Source: Megalonaias nervosa
Taxonomy: Eukaryota; Mollusca; Bivalvia; Unionida; Unionidae
Assembly (NCBI GenBank): GCA_016617855.1
Contig: JAECUM010031583.1
Location: 1 to 64,000 of the forward strand
DNA length: 64,000 nt
Direction: 5' to 3'
Positions within the stretch are counted from its first letter, which is position 1. Every line of letters begins with the position of its first letter. Positions 12,113 through 23,665 of the stretch are shown here, piece by piece. A program made the position numbers and the translations under genes. Below the pieces are notes generated by a model that was not told where the DNA came from, did not search any database, and was given only the letters and a program-made list of their open reading frames with translations.

Positions 12113-12306
12113 AGTGTTTTTGTATACAGTCTCTCAGTTCCTGGTACAAATTTACAGTGTTTTTGTACATTCTCTCAGTTCCTGGTACAAATTTACAGTG
12201 TTTTTGTACATTCTCTCAGTTCCTGGTAGAAATTTACAGTGTTTTTGTACATTCTCTCAGTTCCTGGTACAAATTTACAGTGCTTTTGTACATTCTCTCA
12301 GTTCCT
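12113..12306. repeat. Right remainder of the 41/43-bp minisatellite
   Basis: Between four and five further units of the same repeat that fills 5436-10987, in the same orientation, ending at CTCTCAGTTCCTAATCC. Their presence on the far side of the Penelope fragment shows that the fragment interrupted a pre-existing array. Confidence 0.95.
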
Positions 12307-13282
12307 AATCCAAATACGGAGCTTTTTACGGATCTGCTGAATGGTTCGAGTCATCCTCGCACGTCAGAATCAGACACAACTTGTGTAAATCCTCCTCACA
12401 AGGCAGGTCATTTTTGCTTGGCGTTCTTCCTAACAAACTTAAATATCCAAACTGTCCACCTGGCAGATTAAACAAGGTACGTCTGTCCGCCAATAACTTC
12501 GGATGCAACGCGTGTTATACACTTTATTTGCTCTATCAAATTCAGCCTGTTGGTTTGGTTTAATGCTTTATGGTTAGGTTATTTAGCTGTGATGCATTTG
12601 AAGTAAAGTGCCTTGTCCAAGGACACAACATGGGAGGTGACCCAGGCTGGTCCGATGGTAGGATTGGAATCGGCATCCTTCATGTCGTGAGTCCGACGCG
12701 CTGACGAATTCTTCCTGTAAAACGGTCAATACAAGCGCGTGAAATCATCTTCCCTACACCATTTTGTTCATTTTGAGTGTAGTAAACTGGTGGTGGTTGC
12801 TTTAAGGTCCACTACCGCATCCCATGAAAAGGGACTCCAAAATTAATCCAAAAGCACACTCACTACTCCCTCAACATTAGGTATTGAAAGCGTCATAAAG
12901 TAACAAATAGTAGTTTTAGAATTAATGGCAAAGAAAAGAAAAGCCACATTAACATTCTGCTGACACCGTTAAGATATGGGCAACGATCATTTAGTAATCA
13001 CTATATTCACACTTTTCACCCCAAAAACGTGGAGTGTTCTGATATTGACTTTTAGAAGTCATTAGATAATTGACTGATAACCAAAGTGGATAGCTTACAT
13101 TCCTTTTCGATCCAACTTTCCATAACTAAATTACGCATATGATAAGATTTCAGTATTGAAAATACTCCTATGGTAGCAATTACTCACTTGAATAATTTCC
13201 AGGAAGCAAAATATTGACAAATATTTATAAACATAGTTGCCGCTAAAATAAATATCTTGTTAGATTTGTTGGAACAGTTCGA
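12307..13282. other. Intergenic DNA with no recognised gene
   Basis: Apart from the SINE remnant at 12592-12710 nothing is recognised. Short frames at 12326-12563 on both strands overlap each other and show no family features. Confidence 0.5.
12592..12710 (-). repeat. tRNA-related SINE remnant
   Basis: On the minus strand a box-A-like GTCAGCGCGTCGGACT segment is followed by a box-B-like CGATTCCAATCC, then by the widespread module TGTCCTTGGACAAGGCACTT. This order is typical of old tRNA-derived SINEs in invertebrates. It is too diverged to set boundaries precisely. Confidence 0.5.
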
Positions 13283-13726
13283 TCAAGAATTGTAGGCACT
13301 GTTTCCTGAGGACACTCCACCAGGATTTAACATGCTGTTTTGCCTGCTTTCTCCACATGCAACACTCACCAGCACGATCGTCTTAATGATTTTTTTCTGA
13401 GAAAAGCTTGCACCTACAGTGTTCTCCATTCCCATGCCAGTGCACAGACACTTCACCGCTTGTATGAAATAACAGGTAATACGTCGCAAAAATCCACCAA
13501 CGTAACCAGTAATGAATATTCAGTATGGGGTTAGTTTATCATCAGAATCAATACGCCACCTCAAGTTGGGTCCATGACGAAAGTTCATGCGGCGTCGCAA
13601 GCGAAGGCTTTTCCGCGATTCAGCTCCTTCAGGATCAAGAATTTGCAACAGAACTGTGACGCTTTCATAATTGACAACAACGCCTTCACTTAAAATTGTT
13701 GTGTGCATCCATCTGAATCCATGCAA
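13283..13726 (-). pseudogene. Decayed integrase-core (DDE/rve-type) transposase
   Basis: Two minus-strand frames read like the integrase-core proteins found in many animal genomes. The 13726-13520 frame has DPEGAESRKSLRLRRR followed by GPNLRWRIDSDDKLTPY, where WHIDGYDKL with a catalytic Asp is usual. The 13489-13283 frame has a TGMGMENT segment resembling the second catalytic block (D.GTEN). A continuation in another frame resembles AGE...KQHVKSWWSVLRK, the third block. Several frameshifts and lost residues make this a pseudogene; the exact superfamily is uncertain. Confidence 0.6.
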
Positions 13727-13972
13727 AAAAAAAAAAAAAAACAGACTTCTCAGTCTCTTTATGAAGAAATGCGGCCACCCGAATGAGATCTGTTTTATTT
13801 TTCTAATATATATTTTTGTAAAACATTTAATTTAAAATAGAATCTTACCAAAATGTATATGTCCAGTATTTTAGATATTTGCTATAAATCAGTCATAAAT
13901 TTCATCTATCAGAAATGAGTGTCCATCTTTTCTAGTGATAACGCAATTTTATATCTTAATAGCCAACACTGT

Positions 13973-14862
13973 TGTTATGTATATTTAATTTAATTGTTTG
14001 TTTGTTAGTTTACAAATTTTTTTAGTTCCATTACATGCTATTATAATGAAACTTTGTTTACTGGACTTGACATTTTCCAGAAATTCAGTTCAGTTCTGTT
14101 TGACCTGGTTTTGTTTATTTCATTGATAAGCAACTAATAATAGAAACATTGTATCTAGTTTCTGACCTTGTTTCAGAGTCAGTGACAGTTTTGGTAAACA
14201 ACTTTTTTAATTTTTTTTAATTCTTTCTCAGAGTAAGAATCATTAAATTAAGTCCAGGCCATACCTGGAGTACGTGATATGAAACTTGTGTTTATTGTTA
14301 CAAACTTCGAATTTTTCTACAAGACTGACCCTCATCCAGGAATCTGTTTTGTGTCTTAAATTAGTGTATAACTGTTGTCTTTATAGAAGATTGGCAGTCG
14401 GGCTCCAAACAGTTGACACGTTGTGACCAGTTTGAGTTGAAATTTTATTTCATTGAATTTCAAGTGATTCTTTTCCCTGGAAATACATAAGTGCTCCTAC
14501 AAAATTCTTGGACAAAGTCATTCACTGGAATTTATACGGACTTCAAAACTGGAATAATATTTTTTGTGATTCAACAAGGAACTGTTGACACAACGATACT
14601 TCGCAAACTACAACAGACGTCATCGCCTTCCATTTTGGATTTCATCGAAACTCGAACTCAGATTCATTCAGGACTTTTTAATACTAGGACTTCTATTTTT
14701 TAATTCTTGGATTATATTTGGATTTGATTCGTAAAACCGTAAGTTCTTTTTTCTTACTTTTTCACTTGGTATTCTAGGGAAATAAATTATTTGTTAAATT
14801 TTACAAAGCTTGCTGTCTTCACTCTTTTCTGTTACTTATTGTAAGTGCCTAGACTCGTAACA
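13973..14862 (+). repeat. LTR-like dispersed repeat, copy A
   Basis: About 890 bp starting TGTTATGTATATTTAATTT and ending CTAGACTCGTAACA, so it has TGTTA...TAACA ends as LTRs do, and a GGGAAATAAATTATTTG segment (possible polyadenylation signal) near the 3' end. Related sequence recurs at 17607-18525, and the last 100 bases at 16255-16352. No flanking duplication is obvious (ACTGT versus ATATC), so it may be an old solo LTR or another repeat type. Confidence 0.5.
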
Positions 14863-16254
14863 ATATCTCGTTTTAACATTATCTTATATCGTAATAACGA
14901 AATATTATCTCGCTATAAAAATGTTATCTTGTAATGTAATTTTATCTCATAAAACGAATATTTTATTTATTTCACATAGCGCTAACGGGCTTCCGTTAAA
15001 TAGTATCCGGCAGACACTGATACCTGAATTAAGTTTTTATTTCTTAATAAATTTGTAATACAAAACGGTTATCTGGTCTATAACGTTTTTGAAACAACAC
15101 AAGCTAATGGAATCAAAAGCACTTCCGATGTTCACATAGTTCATATGGCTATGAAAGTCCATTGTAATTTCGAAGTATTGTTTGCATCATAGAATTGCGA
15201 AAGCTCCTAAACAAACCATAAGCCGTTACTCTCTTCTTGATCTGTCAGCTGCAGAGTTTCTGTATCAATGTGGAGGATTCATTTAAACAACGCACTCATT
15301 TGCAATACATGGTTCATTCACTAAATGTCAAACAATTCTGAAAGTAATCGTCGTCATTTGTTATGAACTTCTTGGTAACATCAGACTGTAGCATGCATTC
15401 AGTGTGAAACACAAAAAAGGCGATAATGACACCCATTTCTGTTCCTGTGTCACTTGTTACTATGTGCTGAACGACTCACGGCACTAATTCACATCCATAG
15501 TAAACCACCATGGTATTTAAAATTCAATAACTTCAAATTTCTGAGCTATAGACCCATCTGTAATGCAAGCTTTTGTGTGTGTGTGTGCGTGTGCGTGTGC
15601 GTGTGTGCGTGTGCGTGTGTAGAATGCCACATGCACCTCCGCATTTTATTGACTTGCAGGTGTTTGAAATATGTTTTAAATATCGCACCAAAGAATCAGG
15701 TACAAATTTCAGTAATGCGTTTTCCTAAATCAGTTCTTTAAAATGACTAAAATTCCATCAATAAAACATTGTCTCTATATTTTTCATTTGCAGGGAGGAA
15801 AAGTTCTTAAACGATTCTTCTTACAAAACTTTTACTTTCATTATCAACCAATCATGGCCAGCCAAACACATATATACTTTATTTTATATTCCAACATTTC
15901 TAGACTGGTTCCCAGTTTTCATATAATTAGTACAGTAGCTACCTTATCCACCCTTGATTTATTTGACAGACCTATATATGGCATGTCATGTGTATTTAAT
16001 TTTAGTTTTATGCTTGACTTTGTCCTTGATTGAGGGTTATGCCTACCTGGGTTTTGTCATATTTAAAAGTGGCAAATAAGATATTGACTAAAATCTGAGT
16101 TCAAGGTCTAACCTTGTTAATGCGCTTAGAATGTTCTTGATGCGAGCTTGTTGACAATTTGTTGCAATTTTACAACGGAAATTTGGGAATTTCAGAACAA
16201 TCTATTGCGACGGGATTTAATTTACAATACTGTACGTGTCTCTTAACTTTTCAT
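14863..16254. other. Intergenic DNA between LTR-like repeats
   Basis: No gag, pol or other coding similarity seen. Contains a GT-rich microsatellite at about 15571-15620 (GTGTGTGTGTGCGTGTGC pattern). Confidence 0.5.
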
Positions 16255-16352
16255 TTTGTAACGGAGAGAAATAGATTATTTGCTGATTTTACTAAACATT
16301 TTTGGCTTCGGTTTTTTCCGTTACATACTTTAATACCTAGAGTCGTAACAGG
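16255..16352 (+). repeat. LTR-like repeat, copy C (3' end only)
   Basis: Shares with the end of copy A the order GAGAAATAGATTATTTG, TTTTACTAAAC, TTCCGTTACATACTT and the terminus CCTAGAGTCGTAACA. Upstream similarity could not be followed reliably. Confidence 0.4.
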
Positions 16353-17606
16353 TAGCATAAGTAAACGGTGCGCATAGTCAAAGATTACTTAGTGAATATT
16401 TAAATGACCGTAATTATTGATATATCTCCAGAACAAATATAATTTACAACTTAAGCAATAGTGAACAAAGCACATACTATAATATATCATATATCAGCCT
16501 GACTACCTCCCCCATATTTCTGCCCTTCATAAAGCCCTTGTTTATTATCACGTATTAATTTTGGCAAATATATTTTACTCTTCTAGCTATAATTAATGTA
16601 GCTGTTTTATAGGAAGTATTTACCAAAGTAATCGGTCTCTAATTTTAGATGAAATTCTCGATATTTATTTTCCTTTGACAATAATGTAATAATTCCCTCC
16701 CTCCGTGTTACAGATAAAATCTCTTTTTTAATTCATTGATTTATTGAATGTATCAAAAACTGTCCCAAATCCTTCCAAAAGAATAAATTTGACTCATTAG
16801 TGACTCCATCACCTCCTGGGCTTTTACAATTAATGTTGTTGTTTAGGTATTCTGAAGTTTCTGCAATGAGAACTATATTCTGAACTACTATTTCTCTCAT
16901 GACTAAATATTGCGGAAGGAGACAAAGTCACAATAGGAACTGTGTCGGCCTTTTCATGCGTAACATATATGATGCACTTCGTTTGAAGCCAGTCACCAAA
17001 TCTTTCATTTTTATGTGTACTCCTACAACTACGAACGAGGTTTTTCTCCACTTGATCGAAATGGTCGAGCGATCTTCCGATGAATAACGATGAGTGTGAA
17101 TGGTTGGCATCAGAACGGGTTAAGTAGCTGGACAGATAGATAACCATGCAATGAAACTCATTTGGACCATCTTACTGAAAAAGGAAACAGCTTTTAATAT
17201 ATACGGATTATGCATACCTTACCTGGCGAACGTATGAACGAGTAGTTTTGCTCCCGTAATGGTCTCTGGTCAAGATCGATAACTGTTGAGTTCGTTTTAG
17301 ACTCTCTCCTGTCCCTCAGAAACCATTTAAAGACAGGAAAGTCCTGTTGCATATCCATTTTAATTACTCCGATGAAGAGTTCTGAAAAAAATGGAATACG
17401 TACATGTAAAAGAATTGTGTTGAAAACTGAGTCTCTCCTACTGACTGCACTTTGGTGTTCCTGTCCTGCACATGACTTTCAAAACTTTAACAAAAAGTCT
17501 TGAAGTTGACGACAACGAAGACGATGATGATGACGCTGGAAAATGATGCAAATGGCTCGCTATTTGCTAACATAGACGGTATAATTAGACACTACATATA
17601 TTACAA
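16353..17606. other. Intergenic DNA
   Basis: No gene recognised. Overlapping short frames on both strands around 16830-17147 have no family signal. Confidence 0.5.
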
Positions 17607-18525
17607 TGTTTCTTTTATGTATATTTAATTTGCTTTGTTTGTTAATTATTGGCGTTTATTTATTTAATTTCATTATATGCAATGGATAATTGCATTTGGA
17701 CTTGACCTTGTCCAAAATTAAGTTCATTTTCTACCGGACCTAAATGATTGACTTTTTTAAAATTCTGTAAACAACTAATATATAGTCAGTTTTTGTCTCT
17801 ATGAGTATGGGTTAACTATTAGCATTATTATCTTGGCCTGAGTCAAGGACATTGAGTTTACCCTATTTTTTATTATGATTTCAGTAATAGACTGTTCAAT
17901 TATAACTAAGATTTTATCTTGTAAACATTTGGAACCTTCCAGAATCAAAATTTCCATTAGGCAATATTTAAAAAAAATAATTGTGACCTGTGGTAAAGTA
18001 AAGAACTATGTAATCTTTTTCCCAGAAATTATTTATTCGAGGTGTAAGATCTAAGCAGAGTTAGTTGTATTATTGTTGTGGTTAGTATTTCATTTGGCTT
18101 GAATTTTTTTTTATTAAAATTACTTAATTCAAATTATTTATTCACTGGGAATACAAAGTGCTCATCGTTTAAAATTATATATTTTTGGAAAGAGACATTA
18201 ACTGGGAATTATAGTGAAAATCAAATAAGGATAGATTCTCGGATTATATTATTGTTGATTCAACAAAAGACTAGGGCACATGCCATCATAGGCACAACAA
18301 CACTTCTAACATTGGATTTGTTATATAACACCACTCAAGTTAGTTCAGAACTTTAATCACTAGGACTTGTGTTTGAAATTCTAGGATTATTTGGGATTTA
18401 TTTCGCAATACTGTAAGTTCTTTTAACGTTTTACACTTTGTCTTCTGGGGAAATAAATTATTTTTGAATGTTACAAAACTTATTGGTTCTCACTCTTTTC
18501 TATCATTTATTTTAAGACCATATTG
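17607..18525 (+). repeat. LTR-like dispersed repeat, copy B
   Basis: Aligns by eye in order with copy A: TTATGTATATTTAATTTGCTTTG near the start, GGACTTGACCTTGTCCA, TATTCACTGGGAATACAAAGTGCTC, GATTCAACAA, CTAGGACTT, GTAAGTTCTTTTAACG, GGGGAAATAAATTATTT and TCACTCTTTTCT. Diverged and with indels. The 92-codon frame inside it is probably not coding. Confidence 0.5.
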
Positions 18526-20258
18526 TCCTAATATTTCTGTATATTCGGAATCTGTACCTTAAAGGATATTGTGATATTTATCTTACTGGCCACATCACTA
18601 CGTGGTTGATAACATAAATTTTAATTTGTTCTGGGTCACTCTAATTACTTCATCTCTGCATAGATCTCGGACATGTTTGGGGTAAGCAAGAGAAGCACAT
18701 CCTGATATTGTTCGTACCAATATTGATATTTATAGACAGAGACCTATACCGTTTAAGCCTGTCTAGAGTTTCTATCCATGCGCTTGAGCTGAAACAAATT
18801 AGAATACTTTTTGCGAATATTCAGACATAAATTTGGTATGCGAATATTCGTATGTTTACCCCGCGAGTTTGTAAAAGAAACAAAGATGGCGAAATGTAAA
18901 CAATGCAATGTGAACAACTTAAAACCCGATAAATCATGAAATTAAAACTCCGACTCACATGGTATTCATAAGGTTTCAATTCTGAATGGTTTGTAATATG
19001 GCAAGTTGACGCAAAACATAGTATAGACTAGGGGTCATGGGTTATATCAAGGTCAAAATGGCATAGAATAGCGGCCATATCAAAGACAACAGGGTATAAA
19101 ATAGGAGTCATATCAAAGACAGCATGGTATAGACTAGGGTCATATTCAAAAGATGGCATGGTATATAATAGGGGTCATATTCAAAAGATGGCATGGTATA
19201 GAATAGGGGTTATATCAAACATAACAAAGCCTTTACATATCAATTAACCAGAGCTCCAAACAATTTGTAAACTGTTCTCTAAATTTCATTGTAGCAGGAA
19301 CAGTTGTAGTGAATTCCACAAATCATTTCCACTCCCCCTCTCTGATAATCTTACCACTGTCTCAATTATAGTTCTACGTTTGTTTTTTTTTTTTTTTTTA
19401 TCCATTCCTTTATTTTCCTTCAAAGTCAATAACGTAGATGTTAGTTTCGTATCACAAAGCTGGCTCATTCGACATGTTTTTGGAATGGAATCATTTAAGT
19501 TGTAGAGGTCTTGAGTTTGATGTTATAATAAAGCTAGCTACTCACTGTTTTACTGTGTGTTAGTACAAAGCCATAGTTATCAGTATACATTGCAATTTGT
19601 GACGGGGATTATTTCATATTTTCTTTCCTGTGCTCTTCTGAAAATGACTTAACTGCTTGTTAAGGATCTCTCTTTATCCATGTAACGAATAGTCTACTTT
19701 CAAATATGTTTGAGGCTGGGAACTAGTTCCCAGGTACCTGGCACTGGCAAACATACAAGATTGTATCACTATCGATATGTGGATTTCAGATAAAACATTT
19801 ACTTATTAATCCTAAGTTTCTTATAGCTTATCAGAAATTTCCAATGACCTATTTGAGCATGTTATAGTCCGTCTTCAGACATGTAAGGCATGTTATAGTC
19901 GGTTTTCAGACATGTCATGCATATACTGGTATGACAAAATCCAGTGATCAGCAATCAACGTTTCCAAAATTCAGTTAAACTGGCAACATGTCTACGTGAT
20001 CTTCTGAACAAAACACTTCTCCAATAATTTGTCCGATCGTATCCGCATTCATCTCAACAGGTAATCGAGTTTCCGCCCTTTATCGTCTGTCTTCTGTACT
20101 AAAGTAACGTTTATTACTATTGTCTTTTGCTAGACGACGAAAGCGAACTTTGGAATTTCAAGACTTTTCCTTGCTTTAAACAGCACAACTCATGTTGGAA
20201 GCTCGTGTGCAGGGAACCAAACAACCCAACCAATTCCACTCGTATCGGATGTTGCTGA
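18526..20258. other. Intergenic DNA left of Maverick element 2
   Basis: No gene recognised. Holds a tandem repeat at 19018-19225 and a two-copy 30-bp duplication near 19855-19920 (GCATGTTATAGTC...CAGACATGT). The last six bases, TGCTGA at 20253-20258, are the left target-site copy of element 2. Confidence 0.6.
19018..19225. repeat. Short tandem repeat, about 40-45-bp unit
   Basis: Five degenerate copies of a unit containing GGTATAGACTAGGGGTCAT followed by ATCAAAGACAGCAT or ATTCAAAAGATGGCAT. Confidence 0.75.
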
Positions 20259-20522
20259 AGTAGTAGAGTAAGGTAAGGTTCCTAATCCCAGAGACCCCCT
20301 ACCCCCAAAAACTTTATACGTTAAAATTTTTGTCAGCATCCTTTTTTAGCTTAAAATGATGACTTTCATATTTCTGACAAAATATGTTTTGTCCAGGGTA
20401 GGAGGTCTCTGGGCTAGGAACAACTTACCTTACTCTACTACTATTACAGCCCCTAATGTTAAATTTTCGAACATTATTTCTGATGTTTAGACAAAATTTT
20501 TAAAGCTGTACAAAATTAAACA
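20259..20522. repeat. Left terminal inverted repeat of element 2
   Basis: Matches the reverse complement of 41574-41840 with few differences. The outer 184 bp (20259-20442) are themselves an imperfect palindrome: AGTAGTAGAGTAAGGTAAGG at one side and CTTACCTTACTCTACTACT at the other, with CAGAGACCCCCTACC mirrored by GGTAGGAGGTCTCTG. The inner 80 bp carry the 42-bp hairpin module at 20453-20494 in reverse orientation. The repeat reaches into the stop region of the first minus-strand gene. Confidence 0.95.
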
Positions 20523-21019
20523 TCTGCTACTGTTGTAACCCATATTTTATGATAATCTTTTTCATATCTGCTGACTCTCATTGGCAGAATATCTGTTAAC
20601 ATACTGTCAATAATACGAAACTCGCGTATTAAATCGTCCATATCATATTTTATACCACGCAAATAAGATCGTATTTGATCAAGTAATTTTTTATAAGTGA
20701 TACTTACTGTTTTACAAGCATTTTTTTTAGTTGCAAGTCGAGGCTCAATTTTTTTACACGCTGTTGCAAGAGAAACACCAACACCGGTTATTATTAACAA
20801 AAACGGATTTAATGATGCGCCACTTGAAATTATACCAGAGCTAGTCATTAGCAGTGGTAAATATGATATCACTCGAAGTATTCTGTTATAGTATTGGTAA
20901 CATTTTTTCACGCACCTAAGTTTTTTATGATAATATCTGTAATATTGTATTAGAGCGTCCACATCTTGTTTTGGAATTTTATCTGAAATATGATTAAAAT
21001 CAATTATATGTTTTTTCAT
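20516..21019 (-). CDS. Two-helix membrane protein, 167 aa (SLATT-like topology)
   Basis: An intact frame. A Lys/Tyr-rich helical N-terminus is followed by two closely spaced hydrophobic segments at about residues 47-67 and 70-87 with a SSGASLNP turn, then a long charged helical tail. This topology resembles SLATT-type two-membrane-helix proteins, but I see no diagnostic residues, so the comparison is only structural. The stop codon lies within the inner edge of the terminal repeat. The start follows TTGTATA, a motif seen before several genes of the element. One of few genes here without a defect. Confidence 0.6.
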   Translation of the reverse strand: MKKHIIDFNHISDKIPKQDVDALIQYYRYYHKKLRCVKKCYQYYNRILRVISYLPLLMTSSGIISSGASLNPFLLIITGVGVSLATACKKIEPRLATKKNACKTVSITYKKLLDQIRSYLRGIKYDMDDLIREFRIIDSMLTDILPMRVSRYEKDYHKIWVTTVADV

Positions 21020-21031
21020 TATACAATTTTT

Positions 21032-22325
21032 TTACACAAAAACAAAAGTTCTGGCACCAGCAATTGAATCAAGAAACTCACGAAATTTATTATTATTAGG
21101 ATCAGCTATAAAAATTCTGTATTTGTCATAAACATCTGACGAAGTATCCTTATATCGTTCATCTGTTAGTACATATTGTTTCTTTAACCATGCGTATGAA
21201 TCAAAACTATTTCCTATTTCACTCTCGTACAAATCTGTTTTATTCACCAAATTACTGTAATCGATTTCTGTTTCATCAATATACCCTAATACTAAGCTCA
21301 ACTGATCTAACGTGAAATTTCTGAGAACAAGATGTTGCCTGATAATTGTATATGCGACTACGAAATTTGCTAACATTAATTTTTTAAGCTTATCTAGTTC
21401 AATTGTAAGAAGACCAACAGCAGAAGCTACTTTTAACATTAATTTTTCATATGGTTTTGTGAGTATTATTTTAATTTCGTTGTAATAATTTCGTAGTGAC
21501 AATTGTCTAGAGTACTGTAATGATGGGAATGGAATATCGTCTTCTTCACTTATATCATAATAAGAATCAGACTTTACTTCCAACTTTGTTTGATCGACTA
21601 ATTCAAAAAACTTTTCTCGCTCATCATCACTAAAATTATTAATTTCATCTTCTAAAGTTTTGATTATCTTTAGAGACTTGTTAATAATAATTGGATCAAA
21701 TTCTGGGTCTTTTTTACGTATCATTGGCAAAATTGCGTTTGCGTACACTTTAATAATTAATTCTGCGTCTGACGTCTTAGTAACGATTTTAACCAAGGTA
21801 TCTTTGTCATTGTAGTACATACCGAGATGTTTAAAAATATGTCGTTTTGAAAAACTATCATATACATTTTTGTTTCTTTTTATTCTTATTTTCTTAGTTT
21901 CCGCTAGTTTGTCAAGACGAGTATGATTTTCAGTTATTCGTATTTCTTCCAATGTTCTTCCACTATAAACTAATGCTTTTATTAAGTCTGATTTTATTAT
22001 CAAATCTATGTTATACCAATCAAGCTCGAGTAATATTTTTTAAAGTATAATTTCAACTTGTTTTTGTTCTTCTAGGCAATCATCAGGATGACAGTATGTG
22101 CTTATAATGTCAAAGTTTTCTTTTGCTTTTTTCAGTTGTGGTCCTCGCATATGCATAACGCGAATAAAATTAGCAGAATTTTCTGGCAATGTTTAATTCG
22201 ATGCCAAGTTTTTTCAAACTTTGTAACATTTTTGCCATGCTATTAACAGCTCCAACATCTATTTTAGGGTTAAAAATATTATCATAAAATTCTTTCGCAA
22301 TGGTTATAATTGGTGGTTCTGACAT
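21032..22325 (-). pseudogene. Unknown Maverick protein, about 430 codons, broken
   Basis: One minus-strand gene appears to start at ATG 22325, lose frame near 22190, hit an in-frame TAA at 22040-22042 and then stay open for 323 codons to 21032. The downstream part has no ATG near its start, only TTG, and is in the same frame as the TAA, which supports a single broken gene. The protein is acidic and Lys/Tyr/Asp-rich, with a DDERE/SEEDD acidic patch in the middle and a hydrophobic helix-rich region later. No family recognised. It sits between the membrane protein and the fibre-like gene on the same strand. Confidence 0.55.
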
Positions 22326-22342
22326 TATTTTATAACACTAGA

Positions 22343-23611
22343 TTAAATTTGATCATCAGGTGTATATATCTGAAATGCTGTCAGTCCTGGAAACGGACGT
22401 TCAGCAGCAATAACATAAACTCGAAAATACAAGTACTTGTTAACAGTGTTTTCAGTCGGAATCGTAAAATATTGTGTTGTTGAAATGTAAATATCTGTTG
22501 TGCTATACAATGTTGCCCAATTAATATCATCATTTGATCCTTCCAATCACCAATTATAAATTCGACCAAAGCTAGGATTTAATCGGCCTCGCAAATGAAA
22601 TTGCCAAATAGTAACTGCAGTAGGACATTTGATTTTGATCCAAAAATTTTCAATTTCTCCGTTGGTCGTCCACTCGTGTCTATCAGAGAAAGCGTAATAA
22701 GGATAATTTTCAGGATAAAATGATGATGCGCTTACCTCAAGCCCAACTCGATGGTCAGTTGCCTTAAACAATATTGGAATATACCCAACATTATTTTTGG
22801 TTCGTTTTACACTACTAAACAGACTGTCAACATACGCTTTATTTGTCAGATCGTTAGGGTTCACTGGAGCGTAAGTCGTCATTTTCTTGTTGGCTTTCAT
22901 GTTTATATTCCCTGACATCGGTCCACCGTATTTCTTAAAATATGGGTTGAGTTCTTCTTTTAATTGAGCATAACTAATAGCATCAGTGTTATCAGATGGT
23001 GAGGTTACTGGTAGTCCAGTTATTTTTGAATTTAACATGGACAGGTCACCTGTCATTGTATCACCGGCTTTGTTAAGCTTATTATCGTCAACAGATTTTA
23101 GTTGTGCATAACTTACAGTTTGTGTTTGATTTAAGTTTTCTGGCGGATATACAATCTCTAAATTTATAAAAAAATTTCCTGACACGTTGATATTACCTGT
23201 AACTGTCCCACCTATTTTATCAAGTTTGTTATCATCAACATACTTCAACTGCAAATAACTTACCGCTTGTGTTTGATTTAAGTTTGCTGGTGGATACCCG
23301 GTCTCTAAATTTATAATTTTTTTTCCTGACATATCTAAGTTACGGCTTAAAGTTCCACCTGTCAATGATAGTTTATTATTGTCGACTAATTTTAGTTGTG
23401 CATACCTAACAGCTTGTGTATTAACGACATTTATTGGCGGATAATCTGTTTCTAAATCTAGTACTCGTTGATTTGACATAAACAAGTTTCCCGTCATTGT
23501 GTCGCCGGATTTTTTCAGGTAACCTGATAAATCAACCTTACCATCTGTTATTGTTGTACTTACAGCCGATGAATCTCCTACTAATGTTCCAAATTTTGTA
23601 TAATAGCTCAT
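22343..23611 (-). pseudogene. Phage tail-fibre-like protein with discoidin-like C-terminus (in-frame TGA)
   Basis: The first 354 codons contain five repeats of about 50 residues with the pattern SGDTMTGNLxM...LExxYPPxN...TQAVxYxQLK, starting near residues 35, 86, 138, 188 and 230. These closely resemble the DTMTGNLDM...N.ATKxYVD repeats of bacteriophage tail fibres. The last repeat ends DLTNKAYVDSLFSS. The following part (FWIKIKCPTAVTIWQFHLRG, then after the stop LEGSNDDINWATLYS and FRVYV...FQIYT) reads like an F5/8-type (discoidin) carbohydrate-binding fold. A TGA at about 22547-22549 interrupts the frame between IYNW and LEGSND without any shift. A receptor-binding fibre is a reasonable inference. 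It diverges from the ATPase gene across 54 bp. Confidence 0.78.
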
Positions 23612-23665
23612 TATTTATTTATCGTCTGACAATTTTTTTATATAACATAAAATTGTATAACAATA
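23612..23665. promoter_or_regulatory. Divergent AT-rich intergenic spacer (fibre/ATPase)
   Basis: Only 54 bp separate the ATG codons of the minus-strand fibre-like gene and the plus-strand ATPase. The spacer holds TTATATAACATAAAATTGTATAACA; the TATAAC motif recurs before other genes of these elements. A bidirectional promoter is inferred, not shown. Confidence 0.4.

Noticed and set aside
14491..14703. 70-codon ORF
   Set aside because: Lies inside an LTR-like repeat and is not preserved in the second copy.
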